A stretch of 53,963 nt of DNA, taken from contig JAOXSA010000502.1 in assembly GCA_025800245.1 (NCBI GenBank), positions 1-53,963 of the forward strand. The letters are read 5' to 3'. The notes under the pieces are model-generated. The model did not search any database, was not told the DNA's origin, and saw only the letters and a program-made list of their open reading frames with translations. Position numbers and translations under genes: made by a program. Below are positions 1-8,661 of the stretch, piece by piece. How positions within the stretch are numbered: position 1 is the stretch's first letter; each line of letters starts with the position of its first letter. The stretch is from Amphritea sp. (GTDB lineage: Bacteria; Pseudomonadota; Gammaproteobacteria; Pseudomonadales; Balneatricaceae).

Positions 1-43
1 GTTCACTTAAGGTTGATTCTATAAAAGCGGTTCGATTGGACCT

Positions 44-106
44 GTAGCGAGGCACGCCCTCGTGCCGAAAAATCGTGTTAATCGGCACGAGGACGTGCCT
101 CGCTAC
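44..106. repeat. REP-like nested palindrome
   Basis: Arms 44-68 and 82-106 are 25-nt inverted repeats that match at 24 of 25 positions around a 13-nt A/T-rich loop. Each arm is itself a smaller inverted repeat (GGCACG...CGTGCC), so the element has the two-level palindrome of REP/BIME-type extragenic repeats. It lies downstream of nfuA, the usual location for such elements. No second copy was noticed in this window. Confidence 0.7.
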
Positions 107-122
107 CCGAAAAAAGCGTAAA

Positions 123-154
123 AAAATCCGATACTGAAAACAGTATCGGATTTT
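123..154. terminator. Bidirectional rho-independent terminator, serves nfuA
   Basis: A perfect 14-bp stem (AAAATCCGATACTG / CAGTATCGGATTTT) encloses a 4-nt loop, with A and T tracts at the stem base so it can end transcription both ways. It lies about 80 nt past the nfuA stop codon on the minus strand. Confidence 0.8.
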
Positions 155-236
155 CTATCAAGCCTGAACTAAGCTCAAATGCTTAAGTGAACGGCATTAG
201 ACTCAGTAGCCGGGCTTTTATGATCAGAGTATGCAG

Positions 237-830
237 TTACTTGTAGTAAGCATTCTCGCGCACACTGTGGTCGGTGACATCACGTACTCCGGCCAGTCCC
301 TGAATGCGCTCCATCAGAGTCTTCTCGACACCGTCTTTCAGAGTCATATCGACCGCACTACAACCCTGACAACCACCGCCAAATTGCAGGATAGCGATGT
401 GACCATGCTCTTCTTCAACCAACTCGATCAGTTTCACCTCACCACCGTGAGCTGCCAGTCCCGGATTGATGTCAGCATAGAGGATGTAATTGATCTGCTC
501 ATCCATCGGGCTGTCAGGAGATACATTAGGCACTTTAGAATTTGGCGCTTTGATAGTCAGCTGACCGCCCATGCGATCAGTAGCAAAATCAACTGTGGCT
601 TCTTCCAGATATGGCAGGCTGTTCTTCTCGAAGTAAAACTTCACCTTTTCCATCTGCATCACCTCATCATCTTCGATGACCTCTTCCGGCCGGCAGTACG
701 CCAGGCAGGTTTCCGCATAAGGTGTGCCCGGCTGGGTCACGAACATCCGCACAGCAATGCCTTCGACGTTCTGTTTCGCCAGCAGATCAGCAAGGTAAGT
801 TTCTGCTGATTCAGTTACGGTAATATTCAT
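237..830 (-). CDS. nfuA: Fe-S cluster biogenesis protein NfuA
   Basis: NfuA is a cytoplasmic carrier that receives [4Fe-4S] clusters and passes them to apo-proteins, especially under oxidative or iron stress. The 197-residue length is typical. Residues 1 to about 95 form the degenerate A-type (HesB-like) domain. The remainder is the NifU-type domain with the cluster-binding CxxC at C154 and C157 (GGGCQGCSA). Two further cysteines (C42, C46) lie in the N-terminal domain. ATG at 830 follows AGGAATCTTA. It is transcribed alone toward the terminator at 123-154, divergently from the MATE gene. Assignment is secure. Confidence 0.96.
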   Translation of the reverse strand: MNITVTESAETYLADLLAKQNVEGIAVRMFVTQPGTPYAETCLAYCRPEEVIEDDEVMQMEKVKFYFEKNSLPYLEEATVDFATDRMGGQLTIKAPNSKVPNVSPDSPMDEQINYILYADINPGLAAHGGEVKLIELVEEEHGHIAILQFGGGCQGCSAVDMTLKDGVEKTLMERIQGLAGVRDVTDHSVRENAYYK

Positions 831-935
831 TAAGATTCCTGTTACATCTATCGCTCGTTTATCTGCAGAGGATACACCCTTTCTAAACCTGAGTAAATTA
901 ATCAGTTATTCAGATCAACACCCCTGCTCCAATTC

Positions 936-944
936 TGATAAAAT
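936..944 (+). promoter_or_regulatory. Putative extended -10 element for the MATE gene
   Basis: TGATAAAAT has the TGn plus TAAAAT layout of an extended -10 promoter, about 67 nt before the TTG start of the exporter. No convincing -35 was seen, as is common for extended -10 promoters. Confidence 0.4.
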
Positions 945-1010
945 GCCGCAACCCCTTGTTAAGCCGACTTTTATTGCTACCGGCTGAATCACTCTAAGGA
1001 TACTCAGCTG

Positions 1011-2348
1011 TTGATCTGCCGCCGCCGTCTGAAAACACTTCTTGCTTTAGGCCTGCCTATTATTGGCGGCATGCTGTCCCAGAGTCTGCTTAACCTGATT
1101 GACACCATCATGGTGGGTTCCCTGGGCGAGACTGCTCTTGCGGCGGTTGGTATCGGTGGCTATTCAGGATTTCTGGCGATCAGCCTGATTCTTGGACTCT
1201 CATCATCAGTCCAGACGCTGGTAGCCCGGCAACGAGGCAGCGAGAAACTGCAGTCAATGGCACAGCCTCTCGGCTGGGGGCTACTACTGTGCCTGGCTAT
1301 AACACTCCCGCTTACACTCCTGTTCTGGTCGATTTCAGAACCTCTGACCGCACTGTTCAGCAATGATGCAGCAGCATTGATCCAGGCACAGAGCTATTTC
1401 GAGTACCGTATATCAGGACTGCTGGCTATCGGTATCAGCCTTTGCTATCGGGGTTACTGGAATGGTAGCAACCGTCCGGTTCGCTATCTGCGTATTCTGC
1501 TGCTGGTCCACCTTATTAATGTCCCGCTTAACTATCTGTTTATCTTCGGCGCTTTCGGTTTCAATGGCATGGGTGCTCCGGGTGCAGGCCTCGGGACCAG
1601 CCTGTCTCTGTATATCGGCGCAGCACTGATTGCTCTGGCCAGCTGGAAAGACACCCTCCAACGGGGCCTGTTCGACTCAGCCGGGATTAACCTTCACAAC
1701 TTTATCTTACTGGTGCGCCTGTCTGTACCCCACTCACTGCAACAGGCCTTCTTCGCGGCATCTGTCGCTGTTCTGTTCTGGATCATTGGCCAGCTCGGTA
1801 CTCAACAACAGGCAATCGCCCACATTCTGATCAATCTGTCGCTGCTATTAATCCTGCCAGGAGTCGGACTGGGTATCGCCTCGACGACTCTGGTCAGCCA
1901 GGCACTGGGGCAAAACCGCTCTGAAGAAGCACTGAACTGGGGCTGGGATGTCATAAAAACCGCATTTGTAATTATGCTAGTGCTCAGTTTGCCGATGTGG
2001 CTCGCACCGGATCTATTACTCTCTGCCTTTCTGAAAAGCTCTGCTGCCATAGAGGAGGCTCGTCTGCCTCTGATTCTGACTGGCATTGCGATCTGTGTTG
2101 ACGCTGCGGCAATTGTGCTGACCCAGTCACTGCTCGGTGCCGGTGCCAGCCGTACGGTTATGTTAGTAACCACCCTCGGCCAGTGGTGTTTCTACCTGCC
2201 ACTGGCCTGGCTTACAGGCCCGGTGCTGGGTTACGGCCTGATTGGTATCTGGCTGGTACAGATCCTCCACCGTGGACTATCATCATTGATCTTTATTGCT
2301 ATCTGGCAAAGACAGCACTGGGTTCATATACGATTTAAGATCCTATAG
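1011..2348 (+). CDS. MATE family multidrug/metabolite exporter
   Basis: This 445-residue integral membrane protein belongs to the MATE superfamily (NorM/DinF-like), which expels cationic compounds in exchange for Na+ or H+. It begins directly in the first membrane segment with the family signature ([19 protein letters not shown], then [16 protein letters not shown]). About 12 hydrophobic segments follow as two pseudo-repeats, the second starting near residue 235 ([15 protein letters not shown]). The start used is TTG at 1011, preceded by a TAAGGAT ribosome binding site; no in-frame ATG fits the family N-terminus as well. It is monocistronic, with its own promoter opposite nfuA. The substrate cannot be read from sequence. 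Confidence 0.9.
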   Translation: MICRRRLKTLLALGLPIIGGMLSQSLLNLIDTIMVGSLGETALAAVGIGGYSGFLAISLILGLSSSVQTLVARQRGSEKLQSMAQPLGWGLLLCLAITLPLTLLFWSISEPLTALFSNDAAALIQAQSYFEYRISGLLAIGISLCYRGYWNGSNRPVRYLRILLLVHLINVPLNYLFIFGAFGFNGMGAPGAGLGTSLSLYIGAALIALASWKDTLQRGLFDSAGINLHNFILLVRLSVPHSLQQAFFAASVAVLFWIIGQLGTQQQAIAHILINLSLLLILPGVGLGIASTTLVSQALGQNRSEEALNWGWDVIKTAFVIMLVLSLPMWLAPDLLLSAFLKSSAAIEEARLPLILTGIAICVDAAAIVLTQSLLGAGASRTVMLVTTLGQWCFYLPLAWLTGPVLGYGLIGIWLVQILHRGLSSLIFIAIWQRQHWVHIRFKIL

Positions 2349-2433
2349 ACTGATAATCAGCTCTAACCGCATGAAAAATATAAGTGTCTGGTAAACGGAC
2401 CGTCACGGCTCACATACAGAAGCAGCAAACCGT

Positions 2434-3603
2434 ATGATAGAACATAACCTGGTTTTTTCGTTTTTCCTGATCTTCACCGGTGCGGCCGTACTTGCTTCCA
2501 TCGCACTCTACACCCGACAGCCACTACTGGTTGCCTACATCGTACTGGGTGCAGCACTCGGCCCTTATGGATACAGCTTTATTCAGGATACTGCGCTGCT
2601 GTCTGAAATATCGCATATTGGCATCATTTTCCTGCTGTTCCTGCTGGGTCTGGATATGCAGCCAAGTCATCTGGTACATATGCTCAAGAAGGCTACTCTG
2701 GTCGCAATATTCAGCGCCATCATCTTTATGGCGATCGGCTATGGCGTCGGTGTTGGCTTCGGTTACACCCGCACAGAGTCAATTATCATTGGTGTGGCTC
2801 TGATGTTTTCCAGCACCATTATTGGCATCAAGCTGTTACCTACCACAGTACTGCATCACAAGCATACCGGTGAGCTGGTAGTTGGTCTTCTGTTGTTGCA
2901 GGACGTGATCGCCATTCTGGTTCTGCTGTTCCTGAACAGTGGTGATAATGGCGGAAATCAGATTACCTCATTCCTCAAAACCGCGGTGGCCCTGCCGCTG
3001 ATTGTTGCCGGTTCACTGGTATTTGTACGCTATATTCTGCTGCCGCTTATCCAGAAATTCGATCGCTTTCATGAGTATATCTTTCTGGTGGCTATCGGCT
3101 GGTGTCTCGGCCTTGCAGAGCTTTCACAACTGGCCGGGCTGTCCGCCGAGATCGGAGCCTTCATTGCCGGAGTCAGCGTAGCAACCAGCCCCATCGCTCA
3201 GTATATCGCTACCAGTCTGAAACCCCTGCGTGATTTCTTCCTGATCCTGTTCTTCTTCTCTATCGGAGCGAGCTTTAACCTGAGTTTGCTGGATGACATC
3301 CTGGTACCGGCACTGATTCTTGCTGTACTGGTACTGGCCCTGAAGCCTATTGTGTTCCGCTACCTTCTTTCCAGTATCAGCGAGAACAATAAACTGGCCT
3401 GGGAAGTGGGATTCCGACTGGGACAGATCAGCGAATTCTCCCTGCTGATCGCCTATATGGCCACATCCGCAGCACTGATCGGACAGGAAGCCTCTCATGT
3501 TATACAGGCGACCGCCATTCTGACGTTCCTGTTCTCCACCTATGTGGTGATTTTCAACTTCCCGAATCCGATTGCGGTTTCCGATAAGCTACGACGGGAC
3601 TGA
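2434..3603 (+). CDS. CPA2-family cation:proton antiporter (KefB/KefC-like membrane domain only)
   Basis: A 389-residue Na+/H+ exchanger-fold protein of the monovalent cation:proton antiporter-2 family. About 12 membrane segments are visible. Conserved pieces include LFLLGLDMQPSHL near residue 68, the helix after GYTRTESIIIGVALMFSSTIIG, the LQDVIAILVLL helix with its ion-binding Asp, and LSAEIGAFIAGVSVATSP. KefB and KefC continue into a cytosolic TrkA-N/RCK regulatory domain. This protein stops right after the last membrane helix, so it resembles stand-alone CPA2 antiporters. Only 11 nt separate its stop from that of the convergent gene. Substrate (K+ or Na+) is unknown. Confidence 0.88.
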   Translation: MIEHNLVFSFFLIFTGAAVLASIALYTRQPLLVAYIVLGAALGPYGYSFIQDTALLSEISHIGIIFLLFLLGLDMQPSHLVHMLKKATLVAIFSAIIFMAIGYGVGVGFGYTRTESIIIGVALMFSSTIIGIKLLPTTVLHHKHTGELVVGLLLLQDVIAILVLLFLNSGDNGGNQITSFLKTAVALPLIVAGSLVFVRYILLPLIQKFDRFHEYIFLVAIGWCLGLAELSQLAGLSAEIGAFIAGVSVATSPIAQYIATSLKPLRDFFLILFFFSIGASFNLSLLDDILVPALILAVLVLALKPIVFRYLLSSISENNKLAWEVGFRLGQISEFSLLIAYMATSAALIGQEASHVIQATAILTFLFSTYVVIFNFPNPIAVSDKLRRD

Positions 3604-3614
3604 AAACCCAGAAT

Positions 3615-4556
3615 TCAACCAGATACTCCGTACTTATTAAATCTGAGATAATTGCATCTGCCGGGCTTGATCACAGAAAGAATGACAGATCTATGGTCAA
3701 TCGAGGGACTTAAAGCGGAGTCTAGCCTTGATATGAACTTTGCCTCTCTTACTCTTTTCATTTCCTCCAAGGATGGCCACTTTTCCCATTTAACTACAAA
3801 CTCATCCCTATAAAGACTTGGATATTTTTCCTTTAAATGAGCCGAAACAGCATCATAGACAGAACGACCTCTTAGATTAGCCAGCGCTTCATTCAAAAAA
3901 TTCGAATCACCTCGAACTTTTTTTTCTTCATTCAAAAAAGGCATATCATTCGAAAATCCTTGAATCTTAATTTCAAGTTTATTCGAAGCTCCATCTTCAA
4001 CACATTCTGCAGCCCATTTATCCAGCAATTTTTTCATTATTTCAGATTGCTTCTCTGTAACAGTAACACTCTTTTCGTTAAAGACATCAATCGTTATATT
4101 AGCATCTGTAAATTCAGTTTTTTTTGTATCCTTCAACGCTGCAGACTTAAAGGTAACTATTGGTATATAGCTTAAATCGACATTCAGAGGAGAGTGGTGA
4201 ATATAGACATATGAGATATCAGTTTTTTTTCTATCCTTAAAAAGATCAGGACAGGTTAAAAAGCCTAAAGATAGAGCAAAGAATAGTATTGAGAGATCGG
4301 CGATTGCTTTGAAATGATCAAACTGCTTTAATTTGCCGATCAAATAAAAACATGCATCTCTAACAGAGATCAAGCTCCCCATGAAAGTCTTCCAACAAGC
4401 AATAACTGCTGCTGACATAGACCCCCACACAGCTCCTTTGGAGTCTATGCTATCCACACGTAGCTCAGATACAACCACTCCTAAAGAAACACCCAACACA
4501 ACAGCAAGAAAAACTGCAAATAAAGCCGAAACTCTATATATCAATGACACATTCAT
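3615..4556 (-). CDS. AT-rich membrane protein with OmpA-like periplasmic domain, unknown function
   Basis: This 313-residue protein is not one I recognise as a named family. Hydrophobic segments lie near residues 8-30, 43-60 and 84-102, followed by a soluble region. Residues about 155-290 read as a degenerate OmpA-like (peptidoglycan-binding) domain: IKIQGFSND in place of the usual GHTD turn, then N222 and LRGRSVYDAV matching the N..L...R...V pattern, and a final R-V-I-L-S-V strand. The base composition is clearly more A/T-rich than both neighbours and the codons differ, which suggests horizontal acquisition. ATG at 4556 follows AGGG. No toxin, motor (MotA-like) or secretion partner is adjacent. 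Confidence 0.6.
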   Translation of the reverse strand: MNVSLIYRVSALFAVFLAVVLGVSLGVVVSELRVDSIDSKGAVWGSMSAAVIACWKTFMGSLISVRDACFYLIGKLKQFDHFKAIADLSILFFALSLGFLTCPDLFKDRKKTDISYVYIHHSPLNVDLSYIPIVTFKSAALKDTKKTEFTDANITIDVFNEKSVTVTEKQSEIMKKLLDKWAAECVEDGASNKLEIKIQGFSNDMPFLNEEKKVRGDSNFLNEALANLRGRSVYDAVSAHLKEKYPSLYRDEFVVKWEKWPSLEEMKRVREAKFISRLDSALSPSIDHRSVILSVIKPGRCNYLRFNKYGVSG

Positions 4557-4651
4557 AAAACATCCCTGTATTAACTAACATCTTATTTCAGAAATAAGCA
4601 TAGCCGAATATGTCTTAAGTACATGATCTTTCCTTGTATGCCCGGCTACCC

Positions 4652-5644
4652 CTAAAAAATCTGCTTATCCCGACGAGCCCACATAATCTCTGCCAGCTCA
4701 ATGCACTGTTCCGGGGTCTCTGCTTTTTTCAGCAACTGTAATACCACTGCCAGAGTCGAGATAACCGCCCCCTGACCATATTCATGTTCTGCATCACCCC
4801 GCCACACTTTAACAAGGTCCTGAGTATCCAGTGGCTGCTTAACCAGTCGTTTCGGATAATAGCGAGGCCATTGGCTGGTGCTGTATTCACCACTCCGACT
4901 CCACTGCAGATCACATTCACTCTCAGGCTTTATCTCAGCTTCTCCGCCATCACCTTTGATGGTCAGGCCATTATCGACACCCAATAATAACGCGGTTTTC
5001 TGGTGCATCGGACCGTAAGCCGGATGGAAAACACCATCTACTGTGAATTGAGCATGCAACGGGTTGAGCAGGCGACAAAGCGTATGCACCGGTGAACGTA
5101 AGCCCATAATCGGTCTGAGGTTGATAATACGCGCCATTTCCGGACTCAGCACCGCGATTGGCATAAAGGCAAACTGGTTCTGCTCGAGGTCTTCAGCCAC
5201 ATCATCCCAGCCCTGACAGTTACGAATCCCGAACAGGGACAGACATTCTTCAGTGTAGATACGCCCCGGAGTATGTCCCTTAGCGCCATGCATAAACACC
5301 CGCACACCTTCACCTGCCAGCGTCAATGCTGCAAGGATAAACCAGGGTAATTGACGCTTTTTACCGGCATAACTGGACCAATCGATATCCACGGCGAGTT
5401 GCTGTGGCGCACCGCACTCGGCACGAACTGCCTCTACAAATCCGGCAAGCTCTTCAGGCGCTTCCTCTTTAACCCGTAACAGCATCAGAAATGCACCCAG
5501 CTGTTCAGGTTCCACCTGTCCCTGCAGAATCATCTGCATCGCCTCTCTGGCTTCGTCCTGGGTCAGGGAACGGGATCCCTGTTTTCCTTTACCGAGAATT
5601 CGTACAAATGGCGCAAAAGGATGCTCTTGTGTCTCTTCAGTCAT
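4652..5644 (-). CDS. ybiB: TrpD2/YbiB-like protein (anthranilate phosphoribosyltransferase fold)
   Basis: This protein resembles E. coli YbiB (TrpD2), which has the fold of nucleoside phosphorylase/phosphoribosyltransferase family 3 but binds nucleic acid rather than acting in tryptophan synthesis. The helical N-terminal domain (LTQDEAREAMQMILQG, then EQLGAFLMLLRVKEEAPEE) matches the TrpD/TrpD2 start. The phosphoribosyl-binding loop is replaced by HGAKGHTPGRIYTEE, which fits TrpD2. I chose ATG at 5644 (330 aa), which follows GAGCGG; an in-frame TTG at 5656 would add four residues but lacks a better ribosome site. It is divergent from cobS, 98 nt away. Confidence 0.8.
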   Translation of the reverse strand: MTEETQEHPFAPFVRILGKGKQGSRSLTQDEAREAMQMILQGQVEPEQLGAFLMLLRVKEEAPEELAGFVEAVRAECGAPQQLAVDIDWSSYAGKKRQLPWFILAALTLAGEGVRVFMHGAKGHTPGRIYTEECLSLFGIRNCQGWDDVAEDLEQNQFAFMPIAVLSPEMARIINLRPIMGLRSPVHTLCRLLNPLHAQFTVDGVFHPAYGPMHQKTALLLGVDNGLTIKGDGGEAEIKPESECDLQWSRSGEYSTSQWPRYYPKRLVKQPLDTQDLVKVWRGDAEHEYGQGAVISTLAVVLQLLKKAETPEQCIELAEIMWARRDKQIF

Positions 5645-5742
5645 GGAACCGCTCAAGTGATTGATTTAAAGTACAATGCTCAACACCTGATTTATCAGGT
5701 AATGCAATCTTCCGTTGATTTTACACCCGGAGTCCCGGCGCA

Positions 5743-6495
5743 ATGAAACCCTTTCACCCAGAAATTAATCTGTTTTTTAATGCACTGGTGTTTTTTACCC
5801 GCTTACCGGCGCCAAAGGGAGTGGATTTCTCAGATGCCAATCTGAGCCGGGCCAGCCGTTATTTTCCGCTTGTCGGCCTGCTGATCGGCATTATCGCGGC
5901 GGCAGTATGGTGGCTGACAGCTCAGCTCTTTGATCCGACACTGGCCGTACTGTTTTCAATGCTAAGCACTCTGCTGATTACCGGCGCTTTTCATGAAGAT
6001 GGTCTGGCAGACTGCGCCGATGGTTTTGGCGGCGGCTGGCAGAAACAGCAGATCTTACAGATTATGAAAGACTCCAGAATCGGTAGTTACGGTGCTATCG
6101 CACTGGTAATGATTCTGCTGTTCAAGTTTGCCACGCTGGATCAGTTACTATACCCAATGATGGCACTGATTCTGGCTCATCCACTGAGCAGACTGGCCGC
6201 TGTCTCCATTGTGCATCTGGATACTTATGTTCGCGACAGCGGCACCAGCAAGGTTCAGTCGGCGGCGCGCCAGATCGAGTTTGGCAGCCTGATTATCGCA
6301 GCTTTACCTGTCATGCTGGTACTCCTTGTTATGGCTGATCTGCAGATCTGGCTGGTACTACTGCCAGTCATTATCGTAACCCAGCTTTGCCGTTGGTACT
6401 TCAACCGAAGACTGGGAGGCTATACCGGTGACTGCCTGGGCACCTGTCAGCAACTCACTGAACTCAGTGTTTATCTGTGGCTTTGCCTGATCTGA
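5743..6495 (+). CDS. cobS: Adenosylcobinamide-GDP ribazoletransferase CobS
   Basis: CobS is an inner-membrane enzyme of the last steps of cobalamin assembly, joining adenosylcobinamide-GDP to alpha-ribazole (phosphate). The 250-residue length and a multi-helix hydrophobic profile are typical. The hallmark motif GAFHEDGLADCADGFGGG sits near residue 84, with the acidic residues expected to hold Mg2+, and YTGDCLGTCQQLTEL lies near the C terminus. No cobU, cobT, cobC or btu gene is within the window and no cobalamin riboswitch is evident in the short upstream gap, so cobS is separated from its usual partners here. Confidence 0.94.
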   Translation: MKPFHPEINLFFNALVFFTRLPAPKGVDFSDANLSRASRYFPLVGLLIGIIAAAVWWLTAQLFDPTLAVLFSMLSTLLITGAFHEDGLADCADGFGGGWQKQQILQIMKDSRIGSYGAIALVMILLFKFATLDQLLYPMMALILAHPLSRLAAVSIVHLDTYVRDSGTSKVQSAARQIEFGSLIIAALPVMLVLLVMADLQIWLVLLPVIIVTQLCRWYFNRRLGGYTGDCLGTCQQLTELSVYLWLCLI

Positions 6496-6570
6496 AGCAC
6501 CCCGATCAGAAGCCTGACATCGCTTTCATGGCGCTGCACTGGTAGAATCCGCGCTTCGCCAGGAGAGACC

Positions 6571-8001
6571 ATGAAACCACACCAGTCACGAGCCAAAAGC
6601 GGTCGCAATCAGTCAAAAAAGCTGCGCCCGCAACAAACTGCCCTTAACCGTGAAGCCCTGCCAGAGGATGCCGTTGAGATAGAGATCGAATCTCTCAGCC
6701 ATGATGGCCGGGGCGTGGGTAAATATCAGGGTAAAACAGCCTTTATTAGTGGCGCCCTGCCCGGAGAAACGGTTACTGCACAACTGCAGAGCGATCAGGG
6801 TAAGTTTTATGAGGGCACTATCGAACAATGCCTTCAGCCATCCAGTCACAGAATCGATCCCATCTGTCCACACTATGACATCTGCGGTGGTTGTGACCTT
6901 CAGCATCTTGCGCAGGATGAGCAGCTGAGACTGAAGCAAGAGCAAGTACTGGATCAGCTCGCCCGAATTGGCAAAAACAAACCGGCAAAGACACTCCCAT
7001 CTCTCACCGGTCCCGACAGACACTATCGTCGCAGCGCCCGTGTCGGTATCAACCAACTGTCTGATGGAGAACCGATAATTGGTTTCCGCCGGGCACAGAG
7101 CAATCGACTTTGCCAGATTGACGAGTGTGTCGTTCTCGATCCACGAGTAGCCGATATCTTTCAAGAGATCCGTGAAGCGCTGACCGATAGTGGCGACATT
7201 AAGCACATTACTCAGATCGATATCGATCTTGGAGATATGGCCACCAGCACCGACTGCCCTGAAGGCTATCTTTCACTGCGTCTGAAAAAGGCCCTGTCGG
7301 ATGAGCATAAAGCATTCTTCACCGCACTGAGTCAGAAACGTGGCCTTAGTCTGCAACTCCAGATTATCGGTGAAGCCTTTCCGCAGCCTGAACGGCTGGC
7401 AGAATACCAATTGGATGACCTGCGTCTGCAGTTCCGTCCGGGTGACTTTATACAGATTAACGCTGAGATTAATCAGCAGATGGTAAAACAGGCTCTGGAA
7501 CTGCTCGAACTGTCAGATGAAGATCACCTGCTTGACCTGTTCTGCGGTCTCGGCAACTTCTCTCTGCCTGCAGCACAACGCGCGAGCTCTGTGGTCGGCG
7601 TTGAAGGCAGCCTGGAGATGGTCAGACAAGCTGAAGAAAACGCTGAGCTTAATGGTATCTCCAATACCGAGTTTTACTGCGCCAATCTTAATGAAGATAT
7701 GAAGCCCTTCAGTTGGTATAAGAAAGGCTATAACAAAGTGTTGCTGGATCCCCCCAGAGCAGGTGCTGCCAACATTATCTCCCAACTGATTGCACTGCGC
7801 CCGGTATCCATCCTGTACATTGCCTGCAATCCCGGTGCGCTTGCCCGTGACAGCCGCGAATTTCTCGAGCAGGGATATCAGCTTGACCGTTTTCTGGTCA
7901 TGGACATGTTCCCGCAAACTCACCATGTTGAAGCGATGGCACTGTTTAAGCGCGGTAAGAAACCACAACAGAAGAAGAAACTGTTCGGCGGACGGCGATG
8001 A
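6571..8001 (+). CDS. rlmD: 23S rRNA (uracil(1939)-C5)-methyltransferase RlmD
   Basis: RlmD methylates U1939 of 23S rRNA using SAM. After a basic tail, residues about 30-90 form the TRAM RNA-binding domain. C99, C105 and C108 lie in CPHYDICGGCDLQH and, with a later Cys in LCQIDECVVL, supply the [4Fe-4S] site known for the E. coli enzyme. The SAM motif is LLDLFCGLGNFSLPAA, followed by LLDPPRAGA. The nucleophile is C419 in YIACNPGALARD. The 476-residue length is a little above E. coli RlmD. Its ATG follows AGGAGAG, and its stop overlaps the start of rluA, so two rRNA/tRNA base-modification enzymes are translated together. Confidence 0.96.
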   Translation: MKPHQSRAKSGRNQSKKLRPQQTALNREALPEDAVEIEIESLSHDGRGVGKYQGKTAFISGALPGETVTAQLQSDQGKFYEGTIEQCLQPSSHRIDPICPHYDICGGCDLQHLAQDEQLRLKQEQVLDQLARIGKNKPAKTLPSLTGPDRHYRRSARVGINQLSDGEPIIGFRRAQSNRLCQIDECVVLDPRVADIFQEIREALTDSGDIKHITQIDIDLGDMATSTDCPEGYLSLRLKKALSDEHKAFFTALSQKRGLSLQLQIIGEAFPQPERLAEYQLDDLRLQFRPGDFIQINAEINQQMVKQALELLELSDEDHLLDLFCGLGNFSLPAAQRASSVVGVEGSLEMVRQAEENAELNGISNTEFYCANLNEDMKPFSWYKKGYNKVLLDPPRAGAANIISQLIALRPVSILYIACNPGALARDSREFLEQGYQLDRFLVMDMFPQTHHVEAMALFKRGKKPQQKKKLFGGRR

Positions 8002-8636
8002 TTCCGGGCATCGCAGACCAGGATATTCTGTTTGCTGATGACTCAGTTATCGTCGTAACCAAAGCTTCTGACCTACTGTCAGTACCAGGGCGAGGCGAAG
8101 ATAAGCAAGACTGTCTGTGGCGCCGGGTACAGCAGCGCTTTCCGACTGCCCGGATCGTTCATCGGTTAGATTACGCCACCTCAGGCATCATGGTACTGGG
8201 ACTGGATGCCGACAGTCACCGACATCTGAGCATTCAGTTTCAGAACCGGACAACCGACAAGCGCTATGAGGCGGTGATCGCCGGACATCCGGCAGCGGAC
8301 AGCGGCCTGATTGATCAGCCGCTGAGGTGCGACTGGGATAACCGCCCACTGCAGATTATCGATCATGAGCAGGGAAAAGCGGCTCAAACTCACTGGAAGA
8401 TCATCGACCGGAGTGCAGATCGAAGCCGTGTTTCGCTGCTTCCGGTCACTGGCCGCTCACATCAGTTGCGGGTCCATATGCAGTATCTGGGGCACCCGAT
8501 ACTGGGTGATCGATTCTATGCCAGCGAGGAGCAGATAGCCGCTTCAGACAGACTGCTATTGCACGCGCAGATGCTGGCCTTTGAGCATCCGGTTAACGGC
8601 CAGAGAATGCAGTTTGAGAGCCCGACTCCATTCTGA
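7998..8636 (+). CDS. rluA: Pseudouridine synthase RluA
   Basis: RluA converts U746 of 23S rRNA and U32 of several tRNAs to pseudouridine. The 212 residues match E. coli RluA along the whole length. The catalytic Asp is in IVHRLDYATSGIMVLG, followed by LRCDWDNRPLQ, the GKAAQTHW segment, and VTGRSHQLRVHMQYLGHPI. There is no N-terminal S4 domain, which separates it from RluC/RluD. Its ATG overlaps the rlmD stop by 4 nt (ATGA), so the pair is co-transcribed and probably translationally coupled. Confidence 0.93.
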   Translation: MIPGIADQDILFADDSVIVVTKASDLLSVPGRGEDKQDCLWRRVQQRFPTARIVHRLDYATSGIMVLGLDADSHRHLSIQFQNRTTDKRYEAVIAGHPAADSGLIDQPLRCDWDNRPLQIIDHEQGKAAQTHWKIIDRSADRSRVSLLPVTGRSHQLRVHMQYLGHPILGDRFYASEEQIAASDRLLLHAQMLAFEHPVNGQRMQFESPTPF

Positions 8637-8661
8637 GCAGGCTCTTTGCAGGCAGGAGTAA

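Larger units (their letters stand above)
1..192. repeat. Segment bounded by an 11-bp inverted repeat, possible MITE-like element
   Basis: Bases 1-11 (GTTCACTTAAG) are the exact reverse complement of bases 182-192 (CTTAAGTGAAC). Between them lie a large nested hairpin and a terminator hairpin, with no coding sequence. Terminal inverted repeats around a short non-coding structured segment are what a miniature transposable element would look like. The window begins at base 1, so a target-site duplication cannot be tested and the match may be fortuitous. Confidence 0.35.

Noticed and set aside
231..809. 192-codon plus-strand open frame opposite nfuA
   Set aside because: nfuA is fully supported with its CxxC domain; the opposite frame has no homology signal or ribosome site.
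3615..4556. Zorya-type defence component (ZorB-like OmpA protein)
   Set aside because: There is no ZorA (MotA-like) gene or effector next to it and the N-terminus does not look like ZorB; only an OmpA-like domain is shared.
5657..5742. Cobalamin riboswitch upstream of cobS
   Set aside because: The gap is too short for the full riboswitch and no B12-box sequence is visible.
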